Assembly: GCA_029012425.1 (NCBI GenBank)
Contig: JAQXMB010000054.1
Location: 1 to 52,469 of the forward strand
DNA from: a bacterium
Lineage (GTDB): Bacteria; Bacillota; Clostridia; Lachnospirales; Lachnospiraceae
Direction: 5' to 3'
DNA: 52,469 nt
In this document: positions 38,601 through 45,750 of the stretch, piece by piece
Numbering within the stretch: position 1 is the first letter of the stretch
How the letters are laid out: the number at the start of each line of letters is the position of its first letter
The notes under the pieces: generated by a model
Told to the model about the DNA's origin: nothing
The model's input: only the letters and a program-made list of their open reading frames with translations
Database searches by the model: none
Position numbers and translations under genes: made by a program

Positions 38601-40031
38601 ATGAAGGTTAATCAGAATATATCAGCAGTAATTTCAAATGCGAATTTACATCGAACAGAGAACAATCTGACCGCATCGATTGAGCGTCTTTCTTCCGGAT
38701 ATAGACTGAACAAAGCAAAGGATAATCCGGCAGGAATGGCAATCGCAAATAAGATGCGTGCACAGATTGATGCATTATCACAGTCAACAAGAAATGCATC
38801 CGACGGAACCAGTGTATTGCAGACCGCAGACGGTGCATTGAATGAGACGCATGCAATTTTACAGCGTATGCGGGAACTTGCGGTACAGGCAGCATCAGAC
38901 TCCATGACACCGTCTGATAAGAAAGCTTGTCAGGAAGAAATGGATGCATTGAAAAAGGAAATTGACCGTATCGCAACTGATACCGAGTTTAACAGTAAGC
39001 GGATTTTAGACGGAAGCTTAGACCGCAGAATTTATCCGAGTATCGGAAAAGACCTGGTAATGTCGGCAGTTACAAATTTCCAGACATCGGACAGCGTAAC
39101 AGCCGCGCAGTATGATTTCGAAATTACCCAGGCCGCAACCAAGAGTCAGTTGTCAAATGTGTCGATTGTCCCCGGCGTGGAAAACAAGGTCGATATCAAC
39201 GGATATGAAGTGACAATTCCGGCAACCGCATCGGCAACCGAGATATATACTGCCTTAAGAGATGCCGGCGAGATGGCTGGTGTTACCGTAGAATCAAGTG
39301 GCGCAAATCAGTATAAAATGACTTCGGTAACATATGGAAGCAGCACGGAGATTCATTGTACGGTAAATGAGAGTTCGGCAGGATTTTTCACAAAGGGAAA
39401 AGATATTGCAGTAGATCTTTTTCAGATTGGAGATTTCAAATATGAAGGAATCATTGCTGTCGGACAGTATACGGAAGGCTTTTCGCAGACTGCAACCGTC
39501 CAGACTTCAGGAAATAAAGTGACGATCACAGACCTCAACGGTTTTGAAATGATTTTTGAGGTGGACAGCGAGCAGAACGAGAAGATTAAGAATGCCACGA
39601 ACGATCCGGTCAAGGTGGAATTGGAAGTAACCAATATCGGAAGTATGACCTTGCAGGTTGGAGCACATGAGAATCAGACGATTGATGTTCGAATCCCTGC
39701 CGTAGATTGCGAATCATTGTTTATTGATGAGCTGAATGTGATTCGAAAAGGAGGAGCGGATCATGCAATTTCAGCACTCGATGATGCGATTGGCCAGGTA
39801 AGCGAAGCGCGATCAAGAATCGGTGCATATCAGAATCGTTTGGACTATGCAGTAACAAGCTTAGAGGGAACCGAAGAAAACATGGAAGCAGCCATCTCCC
39901 GCGTGATGGATACCGATATGGCGGAGGAGATGTCCTATTACTCAAACCAGAATGTATTAGATCAGGCAGCAATCTCGGTACTCACACAGGCCAACGATAT
40001 GCCCCAGCAGGTATTGCAGTTATTGAATTAG
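38601..40031 (+). CDS. Flagellin
   Basis: A 476-residue flagellin. The N-terminal D0/D1 helices (about 1-140) include LSSGYRLNKAKDNPAGMAIANK in parts, and LQRMRELAVQ (about 87-96) matches the conserved TLR5-binding stretch. The variable middle (about 145-385) is beta-rich. The C-terminal D0 segment contains ISALDDAIGQVSEARSRIGA, AISRVMDTDMAEEM and ends VLQLLN. It is exported by the flagellar secretion system, so no signal peptide is expected. It sits with a FliS-like chaperone downstream, away from any core flagellar genes in this window. AGGAGG precedes the ATG. A sigma-28 promoter could not be fixed. Confidence 0.93.
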   Translation: MKVNQNISAVISNANLHRTENNLTASIERLSSGYRLNKAKDNPAGMAIANKMRAQIDALSQSTRNASDGTSVLQTADGALNETHAILQRMRELAVQAASDSMTPSDKKACQEEMDALKKEIDRIATDTEFNSKRILDGSLDRRIYPSIGKDLVMSAVTNFQTSDSVTAAQYDFEITQAATKSQLSNVSIVPGVENKVDINGYEVTIPATASATEIYTALRDAGEMAGVTVESSGANQYKMTSVTYGSSTEIHCTVNESSAGFFTKGKDIAVDLFQIGDFKYEGIIAVGQYTEGFSQTATVQTSGNKVTITDLNGFEMIFEVDSEQNEKIKNATNDPVKVELEVTNIGSMTLQVGAHENQTIDVRIPAVDCESLFIDELNVIRKGGADHAISALDDAIGQVSEARSRIGAYQNRLDYAVTSLEGTEENMEAAISRVMDTDMAEEMSYYSNQNVLDQAAISVLTQANDMPQQVLQLLN

Positions 40032-40051
40032 AAGGAATATGGGATAATCAT

Positions 40052-40528
40052 ATGACAGACGAAAAGAAAAAAGAATTTACCCGCCGTCTGGCAGAATGTA
40101 ACTCCGGTGAAATGATTGTCATCGAATTTGAGGTGCTTTTTACCTATCTCGAAGATGCATTGGCAATCTTTGACACTGACGCAGACGAATTCAAGCGGAC
40201 GATTCATTGGGCAGACGCAGTACTTGTCCGATTGCAGGAATCGCTGGATTTCAAATACGAAATCGCTGCGCAGCTCTACCCTTTGTATAATTATGGGCGC
40301 AGACAGCTGGCTCTGGCTGTAGCAACACATAAGACAAAGCCGGTTCACAATACCAGACGGGTAATGGAACCGCTCTATCAGGCATTTCAAAAGATTGCAA
40401 AAGAAGATGACTCTCCTGCAGTCATGCAGCATACGCAGAGTGTTCTTGCCGGATATACCTATGGCAGAGACTCGCTTGGCGAGGTGCTTTGCGATGTGAC
40501 TGAGCCGAGAAGAGGCTTTTTTGCATAA
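40052..40528 (+). CDS. FliS-like flagellin chaperone
   Basis: A 158-residue all-helical protein. The core EFEVLFTYLEDALAIFD, QESLDFKYEIAAQLYPLYNYGRRQL and the four-helix pattern fit FliS, which caps flagellin in the cytosol to prevent premature assembly and guides it to the export gate. It is longer than usual FliS (about 130) by a C-terminal tail of about 35 residues ending RRGFFA. Position 20 bases after flagellin supports the call. The Shine-Dalgarno is weak. Its stop is one base from the stop of the convergent YaaL gene, without a terminator between. Confidence 0.75.
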   Translation: MTDEKKKEFTRRLAECNSGEMIVIEFEVLFTYLEDALAIFDTDADEFKRTIHWADAVLVRLQESLDFKYEIAAQLYPLYNYGRRQLALAVATHKTKPVHNTRRVMEPLYQAFQKIAKEDDSPAVMQHTQSVLAGYTYGRDSLGEVLCDVTEPRRGFFA

Positions 40529-40529
40529 T

Positions 40530-40748
40530 TTATTGATACTGCTTCACCGAATTTAACAAAAAACGATAGCGTAATTGAACAGAATTTAATTGATAGATAT
40601 AGGCGTCGATTAAATCAGGATCTGTTACATTCTCAAAAGTTGCATATACATGATCTAATTCTTTTTTGGTGCGTGCGAGATCGTCGAGCAGGACGGTTAA
40701 GCACGCATCTTCTTTTGAATTCTCATTTTGACGAAATAATCGTAACAT
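40530..40748 (-). CDS. YaaL family (DUF2508) protein
   Basis: A 72-residue protein with LLDDLARTKKELDHVYATFENVTDPDLIDAYIYQLN in parts and RYRFLLNSVKQ at the end, the pattern of DUF2508/YaaL. Function unknown. In Bacillus it lies between recR and bofA; here BofA is divergent from it and recR is absent. GGAGGTGAG precedes the ATG. Confidence 0.82.
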   Translation of the reverse strand: MLRLFRQNENSKEDACLTVLLDDLARTKKELDHVYATFENVTDPDLIDAYIYQLNSVQLRYRFLLNSVKQYQ

Positions 40749-40788
40749 ATTCTCACCTCCGTTTTATAATCCTAATATACGCGCAATG

Positions 40789-40817
40789 TTGCCAAGTTAT
40801 TCAAATATAGGCATAAT
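40789..40817 (+). promoter_or_regulatory. Promoter of the BofA-like gene
   Basis: TTGCCA (40789-40794), 17-base spacer, CATAAT (40812-40817), in the divergent region between YaaL and BofA. Confidence 0.5.
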
Positions 40818-40863
40818 TTACAAAAATGAGAGTAAATTGATAAAAAGAACATGGGAGAAGCCT

Positions 40864-41136
40864 ATGGAAACAAGTATTGCCATGATGGTAATTATCGGAG
40901 CCTGTATACTCGTTCTTGCGATCGGATTACTACAGCGAAAAGCCGCATTTTTGCTGCGTTTTCTTGTTCGGGCACTCGTGGGAGCAGTTGCGATCTATGT
41001 AACCAACGGATGTCTTGCCACAGCAGGAATTGCCCTTGCGGTTGGGTTAAACATCTGGAATCTGTGTGTGGTTGGAACGCTTGGAATTGGCGGGTTTGGC
41101 ATGCTTTATGCAATATTACTATACATGAACCTGTAG
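40864..41136 (+). CDS. BofA-family membrane protein
   Basis: A 90-residue protein with two to three hydrophobic helices. The segments LLRFLVRALVGAVAIYVTN and IALAVGLNIWNLCVVGTLGIGGFG match the BofA family, whose Bacillus member inhibits processing of pro-sigma-K during sporulation. In Lachnospiraceae the role is unproven. ATG 40864 follows GGGAGAAG; an in-frame start 26 codons upstream has no site. Its stop codon lies within the inverted repeat that follows. Confidence 0.78.
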   Translation: METSIAMMVIIGACILVLAIGLLQRKAAFLLRFLVRALVGAVAIYVTNGCLATAGIALAVGLNIWNLCVVGTLGIGGFGMLYAILLYMNL

Positions 41137-41168
41137 TATCGCGAAAAATTTTTTTTTCGTGATACTAC
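41133..41168. repeat. Inverted repeat with A and T runs inside the arms
   Basis: GTAGTATCGCGAAAAA (41133-41148) pairs with 41153-41168 over 16 bp, one wobble, leaving a four-base T loop. The T-run is inside the stem rather than after it, so it is an atypical terminator. It starts at the BofA stop codon and ends two bases before the -35 box of the pilus operon promoter. Confidence 0.7.
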
Positions 41169-41169
41169 A

Positions 41170-41198
41170 TGGACAAACATTTTTCAATTCATTATAAT
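41170..41198 (+). promoter_or_regulatory. Promoter of the Tad/Flp pilus operon
   Basis: TGGACA (41170-41175), 17-base spacer, TATAAT (41193-41198). The leader is about 105 bases long and A/T-rich. Confidence 0.72.
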
Positions 41199-41249
41199 CT
41201 GCATACAATCTATTAAATCTATTTGCAAATATTTTTCTTAAGATTCATT

Positions 41250-41265
41250 CGGTAAGTGTTTACCG
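41250..41265 (+). promoter_or_regulatory. Small hairpin in the pilus operon leader
   Basis: CGGTAA-GTGT-TTACCG, a perfect 6-bp stem with a four-base loop. The loop holds the GTG at 41256, the only standard start codon in the next gene's frame upstream of its Shine-Dalgarno site. Confidence 0.45.
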
Positions 41266-41309
41266 CGTTTTCAAACAAACAAATTCAAATATCAAGGGAG
41301 GAATGTGCT

Positions 41310-42257
41310 ATTCAGACAAAAATAGCAATACTTGATCAGGAGATTGGACCGGGGCTTTGCCGCTATCTGCTGGGACATCCCTCGTGTCTGCAGCCTGTAT
41401 TATGTTCAGATTGGGAGGAGCTTGAAGATGTGAAGGCACCAATTGCACTTATCGGAGGCAATTACTGGCAGGATGAAGCACGAAAAAATGCTTCTACACA
41501 GCATATGTTTCTAATTCCACTAATTGAGAAGGTTCTTTCCCCTTATCAGCCGGCAGACCAATTGCTTCGCCAAATCTATGCGCTGGCATTAGAAAAAGAC
41601 ATCTATCTTCCGGGGTCTCTCTGCGAGTTGTCTGAAAGGGAGGTTGTGGCGGTATGCTCGCCGCACGGATATGATTTCCAGACGGGGTTTTGTCTGGTGT
41701 ATGGCAGTTTGCAGGCGCAGACAAAGAGAACGCTGTATATCAACTTCCAATACTATAGCGGATATCTCACATCGGAGAATTCGATGCATCTGGGTGCACT
41801 TTTATATGAGATTGGCACAGGGAAAAAGACATTGGGAAAATGTTTGCCAAAGTATGTGAACCGATTTGGAAATCTGGAATACATTGCACCGGTGAACGAA
41901 CCAATGGATTTAGAGGATTTAGAAGGAAAAGACTTTATGAGGCTGGTACAACGGCTGCTGCAGGAATGTGATTATGAGCTGATCGTGCTTGATCTGCCGG
42001 TCAGTCCCAAATTTATTCGGGCGGCATATGCCTGTTGTAGCAGAATGTATAGTCTCCAGCGGGAGGGCATACTTTTTCATCAGTCACAGACCCGCCTGCT
42101 GGAAGATTTGAATTTGGAAAAAGACGCTACAGATGGGGTGAAATTTCAGATTGTCTGTATGCCAAAGATCAGCGGAAGTATCCGATTGGATGCAACGATG
42201 TATGAGGAATTGCTATTTGGCGAGATGGCGGATTTTATCAGGAACAATATCAGTTGA
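41310..42257 (+). CDS. CpaE-like protein with degenerate P-loop, first gene of the pilus operon
   Basis: About 315 residues. N terminus QTKIAILDQEIGPGLCRYLL is receiver-like, as in CpaE, and the C-terminal 130-315 part is MinD-like. The P-loop position reads CSPHGYDFQTGFCLV, where related proteins have a GKT or KT pair, so the lysine is Gln. A strand ELIVLDLPVS resembles Walker B. It probably positions the pilus machine without ordinary ATPase switching (inference). The start is odd: AAGGGAGG (41294-41301) is followed eight bases later by ATT 41310, giving the natural N terminus xQTKIAILD. GTG 41256 is in frame but lacks a site and lies in a hairpin loop. Confidence 0.72.
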   Translation: MQTKIAILDQEIGPGLCRYLLGHPSCLQPVLCSDWEELEDVKAPIALIGGNYWQDEARKNASTQHMFLIPLIEKVLSPYQPADQLLRQIYALALEKDIYLPGSLCELSEREVVAVCSPHGYDFQTGFCLVYGSLQAQTKRTLYINFQYYSGYLTSENSMHLGALLYEIGTGKKTLGKCLPKYVNRFGNLEYIAPVNEPMDLEDLEGKDFMRLVQRLLQECDYELIVLDLPVSPKFIRAAYACCSRMYSLQREGILFHQSQTRLLEDLNLEKDATDGVKFQIVCMPKISGSIRLDATMYEELLFGEMADFIRNNIS

Positions 42258-42273
42258 TTTATGAGGATAATAC

Positions 42274-43500
42274 ATGCAGGAATATGTGGAGTCGATTCGA
42301 AAACAAGTCCTGGAACAAATGGATCTTGGAAGTGAACTGTCGGATGAGCAGGTTTTGGAATTTATTGATGAAGCGATTGTGAGCGGACAGCGAGAGCATT
42401 GCTCGCTTAATCAGCGTATGTTAGCGCGCGAGCAGGTCTTTTCCTCATTGCGGGGGTTAGATATCCTTCAGGAACTGATTGATGAACCACAGGTCACAGA
42501 AATTATGGTAAATGGATACAAAAATATCTTCTATGAAAAAAATGGAAGTCTGCACAAGTGGAACGGACAGTTTTCATCAAAAGAAAAGCTGGAGGATACC
42601 ATTCAATCCATAGTGGCTGCCGGAAATCGTATGGTGAATGAGGCAGAGCCGATCGTGGATACACGCTTACGGGACGGTTCCCGTGTAAATATTGTGCTCT
42701 CACCGATTGCACTTGACGGTTCCGTCATTACGATTCGAAAATTCCCGGAAAAGGCAATGACCATGGACGAGCTTTTGAAGCTTGAATCACTGTCAGAGGA
42801 AATCTGTATTTTTTTGAGAAGGCTTGTTGTCGCAGGTTATAACCTGTTTATTTCAGGAGGAACCGGATCCGGCAAAACAACCTTTTTGAATGCGTTGTCC
42901 GGATATATACCTTCGGATGAACGAGTGATAACAATTGAGGACTCTGCGGAATTACAGCTGAGCGGAATTGATAATCTTGTTCGATTAGAGACAAGAAACA
43001 GTGGCTTAGACAGCGTGTCGGAAATATCTATTCGACAGTTAATTCGGACAGCACTTCGTATGCGACCGGATCGTATTATTGTCGGTGAGTGCCGGGGAGC
43101 GGAAGCGTTGGATATGCTTCAGGCGATGAATACGGGACATGACGGGTCGCTTAGCACCGGACATGCCAATTCCTGTCGTGATATGATTGCACGATTAGAG
43201 ACGATGGTTTTAATGGGGATGGACCTTCCGGTTGCAGCAATCCGTTCGCAGATTGCATCCGGAATCGATGTACTGATTCATCTGGGACGCTTAAGAGACC
43301 GCTCAAGAAAACTGCTTGATATTATGGAAGTGGATCGTGTGGAAAACGGTGAGGTAATCCTTCAGCCTCTGTATCGCTATAAAGAAGACGGACAACAGGA
43401 TGGAAAAATCACCGGTCATTGGGAGACACTTGGAACTTTGCACCACAAAGAGAAGCTGCTAGCGGCAGGACTGGAGGTGTCGGAAAATCGATTATCGTAA
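42274..43500 (+). CDS. Tad/Flp pilus motor ATPase (CpaF/TadA)
   Basis: A 408-residue secretion ATPase of the CpaF/TadA group of VirB11-type hexameric motors. An N-terminal all-beta/helix region (about 50-160, PQVTEIMVNGYKNIFYE) precedes the motor with Walker A SGGTGSGKTTFLN (about 200), Walker B RIIVGECRGAEALDML and His box HDGSLSTGHANS. All catalytic motifs are intact, unlike the CpaE-like partner. It powers pilus extrusion together with the TadB and TadC membrane platforms. It lies 16 bases after the CpaE-like gene and overlaps tadB by 14 bases. Confidence 0.94.
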   Translation: MQEYVESIRKQVLEQMDLGSELSDEQVLEFIDEAIVSGQREHCSLNQRMLAREQVFSSLRGLDILQELIDEPQVTEIMVNGYKNIFYEKNGSLHKWNGQFSSKEKLEDTIQSIVAAGNRMVNEAEPIVDTRLRDGSRVNIVLSPIALDGSVITIRKFPEKAMTMDELLKLESLSEEICIFLRRLVVAGYNLFISGGTGSGKTTFLNALSGYIPSDERVITIEDSAELQLSGIDNLVRLETRNSGLDSVSEISIRQLIRTALRMRPDRIIVGECRGAEALDMLQAMNTGHDGSLSTGHANSCRDMIARLETMVLMGMDLPVAAIRSQIASGIDVLIHLGRLRDRSRKLLDIMEVDRVENGEVILQPLYRYKEDGQQDGKITGHWETLGTLHHKEKLLAAGLEVSENRLS

Positions 43501-44230
43501 GTATCATTATTCTGTCAGGGAATATATCAGATATTTTTTTATTACCGTAGGCATTAGCATTCTGATCAGCTATTTGTTTTATGAATCTGTCTGGGCGATG
43601 TTACTTTTTATTCCACTTTATCCGGTACTGCTAAGCGTGCAGAGAAAACGGCTGTGTAAAGTGCAGTACCGACAGCTTCAGGAACAATTTCGCGAGACAA
43701 TTCGCGCGGTATCGGTTGCTCTTGCAGCAGGATATTCCGTGGAAAATTCGTGGCTTGAGGCAAAAAAGGAGATGGAGCGATTGTTCGGTCCCGATGCGTT
43801 GATGGTCTGCGAGCTTCGGCAGATGGTTACAAAGCTGGCACTTAACATGCCGCTGGAGGATTTGTTGGAGGATTTTGCAAGACGCAGTGCCAGCGATGAT
43901 ATCCAAAGCTTTTGCCAGGTGTTTCTGTTTGCAAAACGAAGCGGCGGCGATTTTATTGAAATCATAAGGACAACGGTTCATCGGATTGGAGACCGGTTTG
44001 AACTTCAACGACAATTGGAGGCCGATCTTGCGGCAAGACGGCTGGAAAGTCAGATTATGAATGTTGTTCCGCTTGTGATACTCATTTATCTTAAGCTGAC
44101 ATCCCCCGGATATTTTGATGTTCTTTATGGAAATATCACGGGAATATGTGTCATGAGTGCATGCCTTGGAATTTATGTGCTGGCATATGCGATTTCAGAA
44201 CATATGCAACAGATGGGATTGGGGGCATGA
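43487..44230 (+). CDS. TadB-like pilus platform protein, probable AUC start
   Basis: About 247 residues. Two N-terminal helices (about 16-35, 38-55) are followed by the cytoplasmic T2SSF domain (about 70-205, FRETIRAVSVALAAGYSVEN, FAKRSGGDFIEI in separate parts) and C-terminal helices. It is one half of the inner-membrane platform that CpaF drives. The open frame has no ATG, GTG or TTG before TTG 43574, which lies inside the first helix. The natural start is ATC 43487, seven bases after GGAGGTG (43473-43479), giving an N terminus xDYRKYHYSVREYIRY that resembles the family's MDYxxYxLSxxE pattern. Confidence 0.8.
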   Translation: MDYRKYHYSVREYIRYFFITVGISILISYLFYESVWAMLLFIPLYPVLLSVQRKRLCKVQYRQLQEQFRETIRAVSVALAAGYSVENSWLEAKKEMERLFGPDALMVCELRQMVTKLALNMPLEDLLEDFARRSASDDIQSFCQVFLFAKRSGGDFIEIIRTTVHRIGDRFELQRQLEADLAARRLESQIMNVVPLVILIYLKLTSPGYFDVLYGNITGICVMSACLGIYVLAYAISEHMQQMGLGA

Positions 44231-44231
44231 G

Positions 44232-45512
44232 ATGTTTCTGTGTATAGCGGTTGCAGTAGTTGGCGTTGTAATACTTGTGATGAGTGTTTGTAACCAAAAG
44301 AAGAAATCGTACCGGATTTACGCTTGTATTCTGCTTGCGAGCGGTCTGCTCGGCAGCATGATGTCCGTCGCAGAGAAGAAAGATGCAGATGACAGTCGTG
44401 TCATTGAGAGGAAGGATCCCGGAGAGGGAAGTATTTCAAAGGATTATTTGATTAATGTTGAGGGGCTTCTATCGGATGAACCGTATCGGGTTGTGGTAGA
44501 GAACCGTCATTTGACCAAGGTTGAATTGGAGCAGTTATTTGAATCGGCAATTGAAGAGTTTGAACAACAGTTTTTAGGGAACAATCAGTCATTTGATGAG
44601 ATTCGAAGTAATGTATGTCCGGTAAAGTCGGTGCTGAATGGAAAAGTATCCGTTCAAATTAGTTTTGATCATTATTCTGCAGTCAATCTGGAGGGTCAAT
44701 TATTAGAAGAACATCTGACGGAATCAGGAACCCCGGTAACGGTACATGCCATTTTTTCTTATGAATCCGTGCAGGTAGAGCATGTCTGTGCGATGATGGT
44801 ATACCCTCCGGAGAAAACGATTCAGGAACAGTTTTTGACGGTGCTAAATCAAAGACTTCAGGAGTTGAATAAAAAAACAGATGCGACATTGAACTTACCG
44901 GAGTTTGTAGAAGGAAGGGCGATCGAGTGGAAACCAAAAAACAAAAGCGACGCTCACATGATACTTTTGCTTGGCATGGTTACATTGATTTTAGTTTTAT
45001 GGGGAAGAAAGCAGGATTGCAGAAAACAGGAAGTAAAAAGAAAGGATGCACTTATGGAGCAGTATCCGATGATGTTGGATCAGTTGTCACTACTTCTTGG
45101 AGCCGGAATGACGATGAGTGGTGCATGGGAAAAGATGGTGCAAAACTATGAAAGAAAATGTACGGCAGCAGAGCTAAATGACAAACCGGTTCCGATTTAT
45201 GAAGAAATGAAAACGACATATTATCAAATGAAGGACGGGATGAGTGAACGAGCCGCCTATGAAGCATTCGGTAATCGGCTTCAATTGCCGGTATATCAAA
45301 AATTTAGCGCCCTCTTACTGCAAAATATGAGAAAAGGAAGTGTAGGACTTAGTAAGGTGCTGACGCAGGAGATGCAGGAAGCACTTGCAAAGCAGGAAAA
45401 CACGGTTAAAAAACAGGGAGAACAGCTGGAGACAAGACTGCTTTTGCCAATGATGCTGATGCTGTTTCTTGTAATAGTTATCATTCTGCTGCCGGTGCTT
45501 ATGACGATGTAA
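44232..45512 (+). CDS. TadC-like pilus platform protein with large external domain
   Basis: A 426-residue membrane protein. Two helices near the start (about 3-20, 30-46) are followed by a soluble, acidic, predicted extracytoplasmic region (about 48-255), then a third helix (about 264-280), a T2SSF domain (about 290-400, YPMMLDQLSLLLGAGMTMSGAW in parts) and a last helix (about 405-425). Ordinary TadC is about 290-310 residues and lacks the inserted region. ATG 44232 overlaps the tadB stop area, with a GGGGGCATGAG site. It is adjacent to the Flp pilin. Confidence 0.82.
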   Translation: MFLCIAVAVVGVVILVMSVCNQKKKSYRIYACILLASGLLGSMMSVAEKKDADDSRVIERKDPGEGSISKDYLINVEGLLSDEPYRVVVENRHLTKVELEQLFESAIEEFEQQFLGNNQSFDEIRSNVCPVKSVLNGKVSVQISFDHYSAVNLEGQLLEEHLTESGTPVTVHAIFSYESVQVEHVCAMMVYPPEKTIQEQFLTVLNQRLQELNKKTDATLNLPEFVEGRAIEWKPKNKSDAHMILLLGMVTLILVLWGRKQDCRKQEVKRKDALMEQYPMMLDQLSLLLGAGMTMSGAWEKMVQNYERKCTAAELNDKPVPIYEEMKTTYYQMKDGMSERAAYEAFGNRLQLPVYQKFSALLLQNMRKGSVGLSKVLTQEMQEALAKQENTVKKQGEQLETRLLLPMMLMLFLVIVIILLPVLMTM

Positions 45513-45537
45513 TAAAGAATATGGGAAGGAGAAATTG

Positions 45538-45750
45538 ATGAAGACAATAGATTTCATTGCAATAAAAGTATGGGAATGTGTGACACAATCAATTCGCAAG
45601 CTCCGAACGGATGAAGGCGGGATCGGAACGGTGGAAATGATTTTGATTTTGGTCGTTCTGATTGGATTGGTACTGATATTTAAAGAAAAACTCTCAGATT
45701 TAGTGGGAAGCATTTTTGACACCATTGAATCCCAAAGCAACAGTGTATAG
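45538..45750 (+). CDS. Flp-type (type IVb) pilin
   Basis: A 70-residue prepilin and the likely main pilus subunit. A basic leader is followed by the cleavage site GG-IGTVEM with Glu at position +5, then a hydrophobic helix LILVVLIGLVLIFKEKL (about 36-52) and a short tail of about 18 residues. The prepilin peptidase encoded at 48236 would cut after the Gly. ATG 45538 follows GGAAGGAG at six bases. It overlaps the next gene by eight bases. Confidence 0.9.
   Translation: MKTIDFIAIKVWECVTQSIRKLRTDEGGIGTVEMILILVVLIGLVLIFKEKLSDLVGSIFDTIESQSNSV

Noticed and set aside
41303-41335. Ten-codon ATG frame right after the AAGGGAGG site of the first pilus gene
   Set aside because: The ATG is only one base from the site, too close for efficient start; considered as a leader peptide but not supported.
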